DNA of 64,000 bases, from assembly GCF_019710585.1 (NCBI RefSeq), contig NZ_JAIFZQ010000016.1:434001-498000 (forward strand). Reading direction: 5' to 3'. The position numbers and the translations under genes were made by a program. Shown piece by piece: positions 14,485 to 23,235 of the stretch (the stretch's first letter is position 1; every line of letters begins with the position of its first letter). The DNA is from Arthrobacter sp. MAHUQ-56. GTDB taxonomy: Bacteria; Actinomycetota; Actinomycetes; Actinomycetales; Micrococcaceae. The notes under the pieces are model-generated. The model saw nothing but the letters and a program-made list of their open reading frames with translations. It did no database searches and had not been told where the DNA came from.

Positions 14485-15903
14485 CTAGGCCCGCACGAGT
14501 TCGAGGACGCGGTCGCGGATGCGCTCCATGGTGGCGCGGTCCGTGGCCTCCGCGTTGAGCCGCAGGAACGGCTCGGTGTTGGAAGGGCGCAGGTTGAACC
14601 AGTAGCTGCCGTCGTTGGCCGTGAACGTGCTGCCGTCCAGGGTGTCGATGGCGAGGTCCTCATCCGAGAAGGCCTGGCGCACGCGCTCCACCGCCGCCGG
14701 CTTGTCCTCCACCTCGGAGTTGATTTCACCGGAGCTGACGTAGGGCTCGTATTCGCGGGCCAGCTCGGACAGCGGGGCGGCCTGTTCGCCGAGCGCTGCC
14801 AGGACGTGCATGGCCGCCAGCATGCCGGTGTCAGCGTTCCAGAAGTCGCGGAAGTAGAAGTGGGCGGAGTGCTCGCCGCCGAACACGGCACCTTCCTCAG
14901 CCATGACTGCCTTGATGAAGGAGTGGCCTACGCGCGTGCGCACGGCGCGTCCGCCGTCGTGCTCCACCAGTTCGGCGACGGCGCGCGAGGTGAGCAGGTT
15001 GTGGATGATGGTCGGCTTTTCCTCGCCCTGGGCCTTGGCGCGGGCAATTTCGCGGCGGGCCACCATGCCGGTGATGGCCGACGGCGACACGGGCTCGCCC
15101 TTTTCATCGATGACGAAGCAGCGGTCGGCGTCGCCGTCGAAGGCCAGGCCGATGTCGGCACCGTGTTCGATGACTGCGGCCTGCAGGTCGCGAAGGTTTT
15201 CCGGCTCCAGCGGGTTGGCGGGGTGGTTGGGGAAGGAGCCGTCCAGTTCGAAGTACAGCGGAACGATGTCGAAGGGCAGCTTGGGCAGCAGGGTGTCGCC
15301 CAGGACAGCGGGGGTGGTCAGGCCGGCCATGCCGTTGCCTGCGTCCACTACCACCTTCAGCGGGCGTGACGCGGAAAGGTCAACCAGCTTGCGGAGGTAC
15401 TCCGAGTAGTCCTTGAGCACGTCCCGGACACTGATGGCCCCCCGGGTTGCGGCGGCGGGGATGGAGCCTTCGTTGAGGTACTGCTCCGCGCGCGCCTGGA
15501 TGTCCTTGAGGCCTGTTTCGGAGGAGATGGGGACGGCGCCGGCCTTGGCCATCTTGATCCCGTTGTAGGCGGCAGGGTTGTGACTGGCGGTGAACGTGGC
15601 GCCCGCGCGGTTGAGGAAACCGCAGGCGAAATACAGTTCATCGGTGGAGATCAGGTCCAGCAGTTCCACGTTGGCGCCGCGGGCTGCAGCACCGTTCGCG
15701 AAGGCCTTGGTGAACTCCGGCGAGGAGGGGCGCATGTCCCCGCCCACCACGATGGTCTGGCCTTCGAGCTGAAGGACATCCGCGAACGCTGCCCCCACTG
15801 CTTCGACGATTTCGGCGGTGATGGACTCGCCCACAATCCCACGGACGTCGTAGGCCTTGAAGGATGCCGAGAGATCAAATGTCGTTGTCTGTTCGCTAGT
15901 CAC
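14485..15903 (-). CDS. manB: Phosphomannomutase/phosphoglucomutase
   Basis: This 472-residue alpha-D-phosphohexomutase interconverts hexose 6- and 1-phosphates. All four family loops are visible: catalytic serine in TASHNPAAYNGIK (S107), metal loop DGDADRC (near 248), sugar loop GGEHSAHFYFRD (near 333) and phosphate loop RPSNTEPFLR (near 435). The GTG at 15903 gives VTSEQTTTF; the ribosome site is weak. It probably feeds GDP-mannose or glucose-1-phosphate metabolism. The exact sugar preference (PMM or PGM) cannot be read from the sequence. Confidence 0.92.
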   Translation of the reverse strand: MTSEQTTTFDLSASFKAYDVRGIVGESITAEIVEAVGAAFADVLQLEGQTIVVGGDMRPSSPEFTKAFANGAAARGANVELLDLISTDELYFACGFLNRAGATFTASHNPAAYNGIKMAKAGAVPISSETGLKDIQARAEQYLNEGSIPAAATRGAISVRDVLKDYSEYLRKLVDLSASRPLKVVVDAGNGMAGLTTPAVLGDTLLPKLPFDIVPLYFELDGSFPNHPANPLEPENLRDLQAAVIEHGADIGLAFDGDADRCFVIDEKGEPVSPSAITGMVARREIARAKAQGEEKPTIIHNLLTSRAVAELVEHDGGRAVRTRVGHSFIKAVMAEEGAVFGGEHSAHFYFRDFWNADTGMLAAMHVLAALGEQAAPLSELAREYEPYVSSGEINSEVEDKPAAVERVRQAFSDEDLAIDTLDGSTFTANDGSYWFNLRPSNTEPFLRLNAEATDRATMERIRDRVLELVRA

Positions 15904-16067
15904 GGGCTTTATCTTACGTGGGCGGCGGCAGGGGCCAGGGAGTTTTGGCGCCGCTTTGGTAACAGCTGCGGCATTGCGGCGCACTTTGCGCCTTTCCACA
16001 TGCAGCCCTATCCACATACCAACACCGCGCTGCGCAGCCTGTCGGAGGGTGCTGGGATACTGAATCA

Positions 16068-18272
16068 ATGGCCGATAACCAGTACGCTTCCACGATTACC
16101 GCTACAGCAGCCGCAGCCCCGGGACGCCCGGAGGGGGCGGGGACGGGCACGCATGCCGAAGCCCTTGAGGTCCTGCGCGGGCTGGTTGGGCACCCGGAGG
16201 CGGTCTTTCATGACGGGCAGTTTGAGGCCATTGAGGCGCTGGTCGACGACGCGCGGCGGGCCTTGGTGGTCCAGCGCACCGGCTGGGGAAAGTCAGCCGT
16301 GTACTTCGTGGCATCCCTCCTTTTGCGGCGCCGCGGCCATGGTCCCACGCTGATTGTCTCGCCGCTGCTTGCCCTGATGCGGGACCAGGTGGCTGCCGCC
16401 GCCCGGGCCGGGGTTCGCGCCGTCGCCATCAACTCCGCCAACCAGTTGGAGTGGGATACGGTCCGGGAACAGCTGGCCGCCGATGAAGTCGACGTACTGC
16501 TGGTCTCCCCGGAACGGCTCACCAATCCTGCATTCCGGGAGAACCAGCTGCCCGAACTGCTCAGGCGCACCGGCCTGCTGGTCATCGATGAAGCCCACTG
16601 CATCTCCGACTGGGGCCACGACTTCCGCCCCGATTACCGGAGGATCGCGGACCTCATCTCCCGCCTGCCGGAGTCCATCCCGGTGCTGGCCACCACCGCC
16701 ACAGCCAATTCCCGGGTGGTGCACGACATCGAAGAGCAGCTCGGCGCCGGCGTCCTGACCATCCGGGGCTCACTGGGCCGCGACTCGCTCAGGCTGGGCG
16801 TGCTGTCCCTGCCCGATTCCAAACAGCGCCTGGGCTGGCTGCTGACGCACCTGTCCGACCTTCCAGGCAGCGGGATCATCTACACGCTGACGGTTTCGGC
16901 TGCAGAGGACACTGCCCGGCTCCTGGCCGAGGCAGGACATGGCGTCCTCGCTTACACCGGCCGGACGGACCCGGCCGACCGGGAACGCGCCGAGCAATTG
17001 CTGAAGGACAACCAGGTCAAGGCGCTGGTGGCCACCTCCGCGCTGGGAATGGGCTTCGACAAGCCGGACCTTGGCTTCGTGGTCCACCTCGGCGCACCAT
17101 CGTCGCCCGTGGCGTACTACCAGCAGGTGGGACGTGCCGGCCGTGGTGCGGCAAACGCCGATGTCCTGCTGCTGCCCGGATCCGAGGACCGTGAAATCTG
17201 GCAGTACTTCGCCACCGCGTCGATGCCCTCGGAAGAGAAGGCCGCGGCTGTGCTCACCGCCCTGGCCGAGGCCGGGAGCGCGCTGTCAACGGTGGCGCTG
17301 GAAGCGAGGGTGGACTTGCGCCGCACCCCGCTCGAACTGCTGCTGAAGGTCCTGTCCGTGGACGGGGCGGTGGAGCGGGTCGGCGGTGGCTGGCGGTCGA
17401 CGGGCCAGCCCTGGGTGTATGACGCGGAGCGCTACCGGCGAATCGCCGAGGCCCGCGTGGATGAGCAGGACTCCATGGTGATCTACCAGGACACGGCGGG
17501 CTGCCGAATGGAGTACATCACGTCAGTCCTTGATGACGAGACGGCCAGTCCCTGCGGACGGTGTGACAACTGCGCCGGCCGCTGGTTCCCCGCCGACGTG
17601 GCTGCAGACGCTACCGCTGCGGCCAGCCAGACCCTCAGCAGGGCTGGCGGCGTCCTGGAGCCGCGCCTGCAATGGCCCAGCGGCATGGATCGGCTGGGGG
17701 TACCGGTGAAGGGGAAACTCAAGCCGGGCGAGGGCGTTGCGGAAGGACGCGTCCTGGCGCGCTTGACGGACCTGGGGTGGGGCGGGGCGTTACGGGAGTT
17801 GTTTGCCGCCGGGGCGGAGGACCGGCCCGTGGACCCTGCGATGCTGCAGGCCTGCGTTCAGGTCCTGCGGGAGTGGGGGACTGGCGACGGCCGCAACCCG
17901 GGGTGGAGCGGCGCGGGCAGGCCGGCCGCCATTGTGGGCGTTCCGTCCCGGAACAAGCCCCAACTGGTGGACTCCCTTGCGCAGGGCATCTCCGGGATCG
18001 GGCGCATCCCTTACCTGGGCCAGCTCCAGCTGGCCCATGGCGGGCCCACGGGCGGCCGCGGCGGCAACAGTGCCTACCGGCTGGCCGGGGTGTGGGACAG
18101 GCTGGTGGTGGGCCCCGAGCTTGAAGCCGCGCTGCAGTCGGTCCCGGGCCAGACAGTGATGCTGATCGACGATCTGGCCGACAGCCGGTGGACGCTCACC
18201 GTTGCGGGGCGCGCCCTCCGCCAGGCCGGCGCGGGAGCGGTACTTCCCTTGGTCCTGGCACAGGCCGGGTAA
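16068..18272 (+). CDS. RecQ-family DNA helicase with C-terminal phosphoribosyltransferase-like segment
   Basis: A 734-residue superfamily 2 helicase. Walker A is QRTGWGKS (72-76 GWGKS) and the DEAH box is IDEAHCISDWGHDF (174-177). Motif V is ATSALGMGFDKPD, motif VI is QVGRAGR, and a RecQ zinc module ends in CGRCDNC near 510. In place of an HRDC domain the protein continues about 200 residues and ends with VMLIDDLADSRWTLT (about 697-711), a PRPP-loop motif of type I phosphoribosyltransferases. It probably unwinds DNA in repair. Whether the tail binds PRPP or a nucleotide is unknown. It overlaps the convergent MFS gene by 77 bp. Confidence 0.9.
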   Translation: MADNQYASTITATAAAAPGRPEGAGTGTHAEALEVLRGLVGHPEAVFHDGQFEAIEALVDDARRALVVQRTGWGKSAVYFVASLLLRRRGHGPTLIVSPLLALMRDQVAAAARAGVRAVAINSANQLEWDTVREQLAADEVDVLLVSPERLTNPAFRENQLPELLRRTGLLVIDEAHCISDWGHDFRPDYRRIADLISRLPESIPVLATTATANSRVVHDIEEQLGAGVLTIRGSLGRDSLRLGVLSLPDSKQRLGWLLTHLSDLPGSGIIYTLTVSAAEDTARLLAEAGHGVLAYTGRTDPADRERAEQLLKDNQVKALVATSALGMGFDKPDLGFVVHLGAPSSPVAYYQQVGRAGRGAANADVLLLPGSEDREIWQYFATASMPSEEKAAAVLTALAEAGSALSTVALEARVDLRRTPLELLLKVLSVDGAVERVGGGWRSTGQPWVYDAERYRRIAEARVDEQDSMVIYQDTAGCRMEYITSVLDDETASPCGRCDNCAGRWFPADVAADATAAASQTLSRAGGVLEPRLQWPSGMDRLGVPVKGKLKPGEGVAEGRVLARLTDLGWGGALRELFAAGAEDRPVDPAMLQACVQVLREWGTGDGRNPGWSGAGRPAAIVGVPSRNKPQLVDSLAQGISGIGRIPYLGQLQLAHGGPTGGRGGNSAYRLAGVWDRLVVGPELEAALQSVPGQTVMLIDDLADSRWTLTVAGRALRQAGAGAVLPLVLAQAG

Positions 18273-19839
18273 CCCCTGGCTCGCTGCGCACACGATCAGG
18301 ACTCCCATCCAGGCCGGCCGCACCCCCGGAGCCCCCGGAGCCGCCGGAGCCGCCAGGCTCAAGATCCGCGCTTGCCGGTGCGGGCTGGCCGGGGGCGGCT
18401 GCTTTCGGCTGCTTTCGGCTGCCTTGGGCGACTGCTGCACCCGCGTGCCGTGGCAGCAGGATGCTGTCCGCAGTGCTGGCCAGCATCAGGATTGCCATGG
18501 CCATGAACGCGCCGCGGAAGGGCCCGGCAGGATCCTGGGACAGGGGCGCCACCGTCTCGAAGCTCCGGATCAGCAGGGCCGCCACGGCGATTCCCGAACC
18601 CGTTCCCAGCTGCACCAGTGTGGCGGAGACCGTGTTGGCAGAGGTCAGTTGCGCGGGCGGAATGTCCGCGTACTGGACTGACGCGTAGGCCGAAAAACCT
18701 ATGGAGCGGAAGGCCCCGCTGCAGACCAGCAGGACGAACATCAGCGCCTCGGGGGTCTCAGGTGTCAGGAAGGCGCACAGGGCGAAAGTTGCCGCCGATG
18801 CAAGCGAAGCGAACACCAGCACCGCCTTGAAGCCGAACCGCCGGATCAGCGGGGTGGTGGCCGGCTTGATGCCGATGTTTCCGACGAACACCGCCGCCAC
18901 CAGGACCCCGGCATACAGCGGGGACCAGCCGAACCCGGCCTGGAGCATCAGGGGCAGCAGGAACGGGACGGAACTGATGGTTACCCGGTAAACGAACCCG
19001 CCGGTGGCCATGGCGCGGAACGTGCGGGTGCGGAAGACCTGGAGGTTGAACAATGGATGCGGGGTGCGGCGCATCCAGAGCACAGCAGCGGCCAGCGCGG
19101 CCACGCCTGCCGCTGCGCTGAGGGCTGGCCAGTGGCCGTCGGGGTGGCTGCTGGCAAGCTCGAGGCCGACCACCAGGGCCCCCACGCCCAGGGTGGTCAG
19201 CACCATGCCGGGCCAGTCCAGCCGCCGCCCGGGATCTCCGGGCGCCACCGGGACCAGCCGCAGTGCGGCGAAAAAGGCCGCGGCACCCAGTGGGATGTTG
19301 ACCAGGAAAATCCAATGCCAGGACATGTACGTAGTGAGTGCGCCGCCCACCAGGGGCGCGAGGACAGGTGCCAGGAGCCCGGGCCACACCAGGAAGGCGG
19401 TGGCACGCAGCAGATCGGATTTTGGCGTTCCGCGCAGGACCACCAGCGTTCCCACGGGAACCATCATCGCGCCGCCCGCTCCCTGGGCGATGCGGCTGAG
19501 GGTCAAAGTGGCCAGGTCTTGGCTGGCGGCGCAGGCCAGGGAGGCGAGGGTGAATATAGCGATGGCCAGGCAAAAGACCCGGCGTGCTCCAAACCGCTCT
19601 GCCAGCCAGCCGCTGATGGGAATGCCGACCGCCACGGTGAGCAGGTACGCCGTCATGGTCACGTTCACGTCGGCGGCGGGGACGGCGAAGTCAGTGGAAA
19701 TGCTGGGGATGGCGGTGGTGAGGACCGTTCCGTCCAGGAATTCCATGAAGAACGTTGCCGCTACCAGGAGTGCGAGGCGCGGGTTCCATGGCGCCAGGGT
19801 GCCGCCGCCCTGTTGGTCCAAACCGCTGCTTGCCGCCAT
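18196..19839 (-). CDS. MFS drug exporter (DHA2 / EmrB-QacA type)
   Basis: This 547-residue protein has about 14 membrane helices and the motifs of the 14-helix drug:H+ antiporters: FMEFLDGTVLTTAIPSI in helix 1, GWLAERFGARRVF after helix 2 and LAPLVGGALTTYMSWHWIF in helix 5. A ribosome site AGGA lies 8 nt before the ATG. The last 75 residues form a disordered Gly/Ser/Pro/Arg tail, coded by a 9-bp tandem repeat near 18326-18356 and running 77 bp into the recQ 3' end. No dedicated regulator is adjacent. The substrate is unknown. Confidence 0.9.
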   Translation of the reverse strand: MAASSGLDQQGGGTLAPWNPRLALLVAATFFMEFLDGTVLTTAIPSISTDFAVPAADVNVTMTAYLLTVAVGIPISGWLAERFGARRVFCLAIAIFTLASLACAASQDLATLTLSRIAQGAGGAMMVPVGTLVVLRGTPKSDLLRATAFLVWPGLLAPVLAPLVGGALTTYMSWHWIFLVNIPLGAAAFFAALRLVPVAPGDPGRRLDWPGMVLTTLGVGALVVGLELASSHPDGHWPALSAAAGVAALAAAVLWMRRTPHPLFNLQVFRTRTFRAMATGGFVYRVTISSVPFLLPLMLQAGFGWSPLYAGVLVAAVFVGNIGIKPATTPLIRRFGFKAVLVFASLASAATFALCAFLTPETPEALMFVLLVCSGAFRSIGFSAYASVQYADIPPAQLTSANTVSATLVQLGTGSGIAVAALLIRSFETVAPLSQDPAGPFRGAFMAMAILMLASTADSILLPRHAGAAVAQGSRKQPKAAAPGQPAPASADLEPGGSGGSGGSGGAAGLDGSPDRVRSEPGVTRPVPGPREVPLPRRPGGGRAPQR

Positions 19840-20120
19840 TCGTTAATCCTGCCACCGCAGCAAGGACTGCCGCCCTCCCTGTCCGGTTGTTGGACAGCGC
19901 ATTCCAAGTCCGGACCCGCCGGGCCCTGCCCAGCGGGCCTCAACGCCGTCCGCCGGCCTCAGCCTTTCCTGCCTTATCAGAGGCATGTTCGCCCATCCGG
20001 ATCTTCAACGTTCCGACAGGCGAACGAGCTCCGGAGGAACGGACTCCTAGCCCCGTGGCCCCGGGAACACAAAGGCCCGCGAACACAAGGACCCTGGAAC
20101 TCAAAGACCCGGGGAAACGC
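19840..20120. other. Non-coding gap between the MFS gene and tRNA-Ser
   Basis: I see no gene in this interval. Open frames on both strands have no ribosome site and no similarity I recognise. A short imperfect direct repeat based on GAACACAAGG occurs near 20067 and 20085. The upstream part should hold the MFS promoter. Confidence 0.5.
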
Positions 20121-20147
20121 AAAAGGCCCCGGTCAAGGACCGGGGCC
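20121..20147 (-). terminator. Terminator after tRNA-Ser(GCT)
   Basis: A 10-bp perfect GC-rich stem (20125-20134 with 20138-20147), a 3-base loop and four U residues in the transcript, 5 bp past the tRNA. Confidence 0.85.
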
Positions 20148-20152
20148 AAACG

Positions 20153-20241
20153 CGGAGACGGGGGGATTTGAACCCCCGGTCGAGTTTAACCCCGACCCTT
20201 CATTAGCAGTGAAGTCCATTCGGCCGCTCTGGCACGTCTCC
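20153..20241 (-). tRNA. tRNA-Ser (anticodon GCT)
   Basis: The minus strand forms a class II tRNA with acceptor GGAGACG/CGTCTCC, discriminator G, a long variable arm and T-loop GGTTCAAATCC. The anticodon loop CTGCTAA gives GCT. The 3' CCA is not encoded. Confidence 0.97.
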
Positions 20242-20263
20242 AATTGCTATTCCTAGCCCACCA

Positions 20264-20293
20264 AGGATACGCAGATCCGGCCATGCAGTGCAA
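20264..20293 (-). promoter_or_regulatory. tRNA-Ser(GCT) promoter
   Basis: TTGCAC (20288-20293), an 18-nt spacer and TATCCT (20264-20269) lie 23 bp upstream of the tRNA 5' end on the minus strand. Confidence 0.55.
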
Positions 20294-20341
20294 AACGGTT
20301 CCCCGGAAGTCCGCGGCCTGGCTGCCGGCGGCCCGCTCGGC

Positions 20342-20872
20342 CTAGGGGAGATGCTGTTCCGCGCGGACCATGCGGATCACCGGCAGGCCCTCCCAGTCCG
20401 CCAGGGTGTCCTCGGCGCCATCAGCAACAAAACCAAAGTGGCGGTAGAAATCGATGGCCTTGCCGTTGCCGGCGGCCACCCAAAGACTGGCAGGATTGTT
20501 GCCCAGCGCGGCGGCGAGCAGCCGGCGCCCCAGGCCGAGGCCCTGGTGCGATGCGAGCAAATACAGCCCCCAAAGCTCCACATTTCCTGAGGACGGCGGT
20601 GGGTGCCCCTCCGGCGACCCAGGCCCGGGCAGCAGCCGCACGCCGGCAAACCCCACTGGGCTGCCGTCGTCGCACGCCACCCACGCCTCGGCCGGTTGCG
20701 GGCGGTCCAGCAGCTGGCGCCAAAGCGCCAGCCGACCCGCTGGTTCCACGGCCGCGAGGAAGCCATCCGACAGCATCCCCCGGTACGTCTCCTGCCAGCA
20801 CTGGTAATGCACCCGGGCCACTGCCTCTATGTCAGCCGGCCGCGCACGCCGGATTTCCAGCCGGGAACCCAC
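20342..20872 (-). CDS. GNAT-family N-acetyltransferase
   Basis: The product has the GNAT fold: it opens with LEIRRARPADIEAVARVH, has central ELWGLYLLASHQGLGLGRRLL with the acetyl-CoA pyrophosphate loop (GLGLGRR), and ends with AIDFYRHFGFVADG. The GTG at 20872 gives about 176 residues and a typical start 5 bp after the S9 peptidase stop; a GTG at 20899 would overlap that gene by 22 bp. Neither has a strong ribosome site. Co-transcription with the peptidase suggests, but does not show, a role on amino acids or peptides. Confidence 0.85.
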   Translation of the reverse strand: MGSRLEIRRARPADIEAVARVHYQCWQETYRGMLSDGFLAAVEPAGRLALWRQLLDRPQPAEAWVACDDGSPVGFAGVRLLPGPGSPEGHPPPSSGNVELWGLYLLASHQGLGLGRRLLAAALGNNPASLWVAAGNGKAIDFYRHFGFVADGAEDTLADWEGLPVIRMVRAEQHLP

Positions 20873-20877
20873 GGCCG

Positions 20878-23160
20878 TCAGCCCGCCAGGGCCTTCCACA
20901 GGAAGTGCTGGCTGCGGGCATGCAGCGCCGCCGCCTGCCGGTTGTCCGATGCCCCCGCGTGGCCCCCTTCGAGGGCTTCATGGAACCAGACGTTGGGGAT
21001 GCCCATGGCCAGCATCCGGGCTGCCATTTTCCGCGCCTGGACCGGACCTACCCTGTCGTCGGAGGTCGCCGTCCAAATGAATGTTTCCGGATACTCGACC
21101 GCGTCCTTCAGCATGTGGTAAGGCGAGAACGTCCTGATGTACTCCCACTCCCCGGGAACGTCGGGGTCGCCGTACTCGGCGATCCACGAGTGCCCTGCGG
21201 AGAGCCGGGTGTAGCGGCGCATGTCCAGCAGCGGCACCCCGCAGGAGACCGCCCTGAACAGTTCCGGATACCGGGTGAGCATGTTCCCTACCAGGAGCCC
21301 TCCGTTGGATCCGCCCACGCAGCCAAGCCGCCGAGGCGAGGTGACGCCGCGCGAGATCAGGTCCCGGGCCACAGCCGCGAAGTCCTCGTACGCCTTGTGC
21401 CGGTTCTCCTTCAGCGCGGCACGATGCCAGGCGGGCCCGTATTCACCGCCGCCGCGGATGTTCGCTACCACGTACACCCCGCCGCGCGAGTGCGGAGCTT
21501 TTCCGTCGCTGCCATCGGACAAGGTGGTTCGCCGCTCCAGCCACGCCCTGCCAACGGTGCCGCTGTAGGCCGGGGTCCGGGAGACTTCGAACCCGCCGTA
21601 GCCGGACAGCTGGGTGGGGTTCTGCCCGTCCAAGGCCAGGTTTCGCGGGGCGATCTGGAAGTACGGGACCCGGGTCCCGTCGTCGGAAACAGCGAAGTGC
21701 TGCTCCACGCCATAGTCGCTGTCGGCGAAGAACGACGGCGACGTCTTCACCACGGCGTGCCGGCTCACCACGCCGGACGTCCCCGCGTCGTCCTGCCCGG
21801 CGTCGTCCTGCTGCAGGCGGTCCCGCTCGAGGGTTCCCCGCATCAGCGTCGTGGGGGTGGTGAAACCGGTGGCGACCAGCCAGAAATCGTCACCGGCGCC
21901 CCCGTTTGCGGGTGCCTCGTCCTCGTCGTCCACGGCGTAGGCGTTGACGTCGTGCAGCGGCGGGCACGCGTCCAGGACAGTGGAACCCCAGGCGCTGCCC
22001 GGGCTGCTGGAGGGGGTGGCCGGATCCAGGACGCGGATCTCGGAGGAGACGTCCTTGAGCAGGTTCAGCAGCAGGAAGTTCCGGGTCCAGCTCCAGGACT
22101 GCAGGGAGGTGGCGGTGTCCGGGGTGAAGAGCACCGTGATGGCCCGGTTGCCGGCAAGGTAGTCCTCGAAGTCCGCGGCGAGCAGCGAACCTGCGGGGTA
22201 GGTGGTGCCGTCCAGCGCCCAGTCCTGCTGCGGCCGGAACAGCAGCCAGTCCCGGTGCGCGCTGACGTTCACGTCCGTGGGGACATCGATGGCCACCCAG
22301 GAACCGTCCCGGAGCACGAAGTTGGTGCGGTTGAAGAAGTCGATGTAGTCCACGGCGAAGGTGCGCTCGAAGCCGGGCGTGGAGTCGTGTGCCACCGCGG
22401 CCATCATGTGGTTTTCGGGGACTTCGAAGACCAGGGGCGCCCCGGAGAGCGCTTCGCCGCGCTTCAGGGTAACCGCGGTGCGGGCGTAGGAGGACGCCGT
22501 TTTGGGCAGCCCGTCGGCGGTGGAGGCGACCAGCAGCGTGTCCGCATCCAGCCACGACACGTTGCCCTTCGCCGTCGGCAGGTCGAAGCCGCCCTGCGCC
22601 GGACCAACAAAGCCGCGCGCCTCGACGTCGAACTCCCGGTATCGGTTTGCGTCGCCACCGTCGGGGGAGAGGGCAAGCAGCGCCAGGCGGTAGGGTTCGC
22701 CGGCTACGGGCCGCAGGAAGGTGGCCCCGTGGAAGACCCACTCCTGGCCTTCCTCAGCGGACAGCGCGTCGACGTCCAGCAGGACATCCCACTCCGGGGA
22801 GTCTGTGCAGTAACTTTCCCATGTGGTCCGGCGCCACAGCCCTTTGGGGTTCTGCCGGTCCTTCCAGAAGTTGTAGTACCAGTCGCCGCGCTTGCCCACC
22901 ATGGCGATCCGGTCGGTGGAGTCCATCACCTCAAGGATGCCGGCTTCCAGGCCCGCGTACTCGGCGTCCACGAGCAGGTCCTCGGTGCGGGAGTTTTGTT
23001 CCTTGACCCAGGCGAGCTGCGCTTCGCCGTAGATGTCCTCCAGCCAGACGTTCTCGTCCACCGGTTCCGGAGCCGTCCCGGTGGAAGCGGTGCCGGACGT
23101 GCCCTGGCCGGAACCGGGAATGGACGCTGAATCAGCTGCAGTGGTGGTCATGCGCCCCAT
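20878..23160 (-). CDS. S9 prolyl-oligopeptidase-family serine peptidase
   Basis: A 760-residue cytoplasmic peptidase, since no signal peptide is present. An N-terminal beta-propeller domain is followed by an alpha/beta-hydrolase domain with the catalytic serine in CVGGSNGGLLVGN, aspartate in TSDDRV and histidine in EGGHAG. RGGGEYGPAWH before the serine forms part of the oxyanion region of POP enzymes. The start ATG at 23160 has GGAG 8 nt upstream; a second ATG follows three codons later. It is expected to cut short peptides after proline or a related residue. It is divergent from the FAD protein gene. Confidence 0.9.
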   Translation of the reverse strand: MGRMTTTAADSASIPGSGQGTSGTASTGTAPEPVDENVWLEDIYGEAQLAWVKEQNSRTEDLLVDAEYAGLEAGILEVMDSTDRIAMVGKRGDWYYNFWKDRQNPKGLWRRTTWESYCTDSPEWDVLLDVDALSAEEGQEWVFHGATFLRPVAGEPYRLALLALSPDGGDANRYREFDVEARGFVGPAQGGFDLPTAKGNVSWLDADTLLVASTADGLPKTASSYARTAVTLKRGEALSGAPLVFEVPENHMMAAVAHDSTPGFERTFAVDYIDFFNRTNFVLRDGSWVAIDVPTDVNVSAHRDWLLFRPQQDWALDGTTYPAGSLLAADFEDYLAGNRAITVLFTPDTATSLQSWSWTRNFLLLNLLKDVSSEIRVLDPATPSSSPGSAWGSTVLDACPPLHDVNAYAVDDEDEAPANGGAGDDFWLVATGFTTPTTLMRGTLERDRLQQDDAGQDDAGTSGVVSRHAVVKTSPSFFADSDYGVEQHFAVSDDGTRVPYFQIAPRNLALDGQNPTQLSGYGGFEVSRTPAYSGTVGRAWLERRTTLSDGSDGKAPHSRGGVYVVANIRGGGEYGPAWHRAALKENRHKAYEDFAAVARDLISRGVTSPRRLGCVGGSNGGLLVGNMLTRYPELFRAVSCGVPLLDMRRYTRLSAGHSWIAEYGDPDVPGEWEYIRTFSPYHMLKDAVEYPETFIWTATSDDRVGPVQARKMAARMLAMGIPNVWFHEALEGGHAGASDNRQAAALHARSQHFLWKALAG

Positions 23161-23235
23161 CCAAACAACTCCACCTGGAGCTGGCAAGTCAAGCCCCGGG
23201 CGCATCCGCCGCTCCCAGCCCGTACGCTGGATGCC

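Noticed and set aside
20551..23130. 859-codon open frame on the plus strand
   Set aside because: It is the antisense of the S9 peptidase gene; the peptidase has catalytic motifs and this frame has none.
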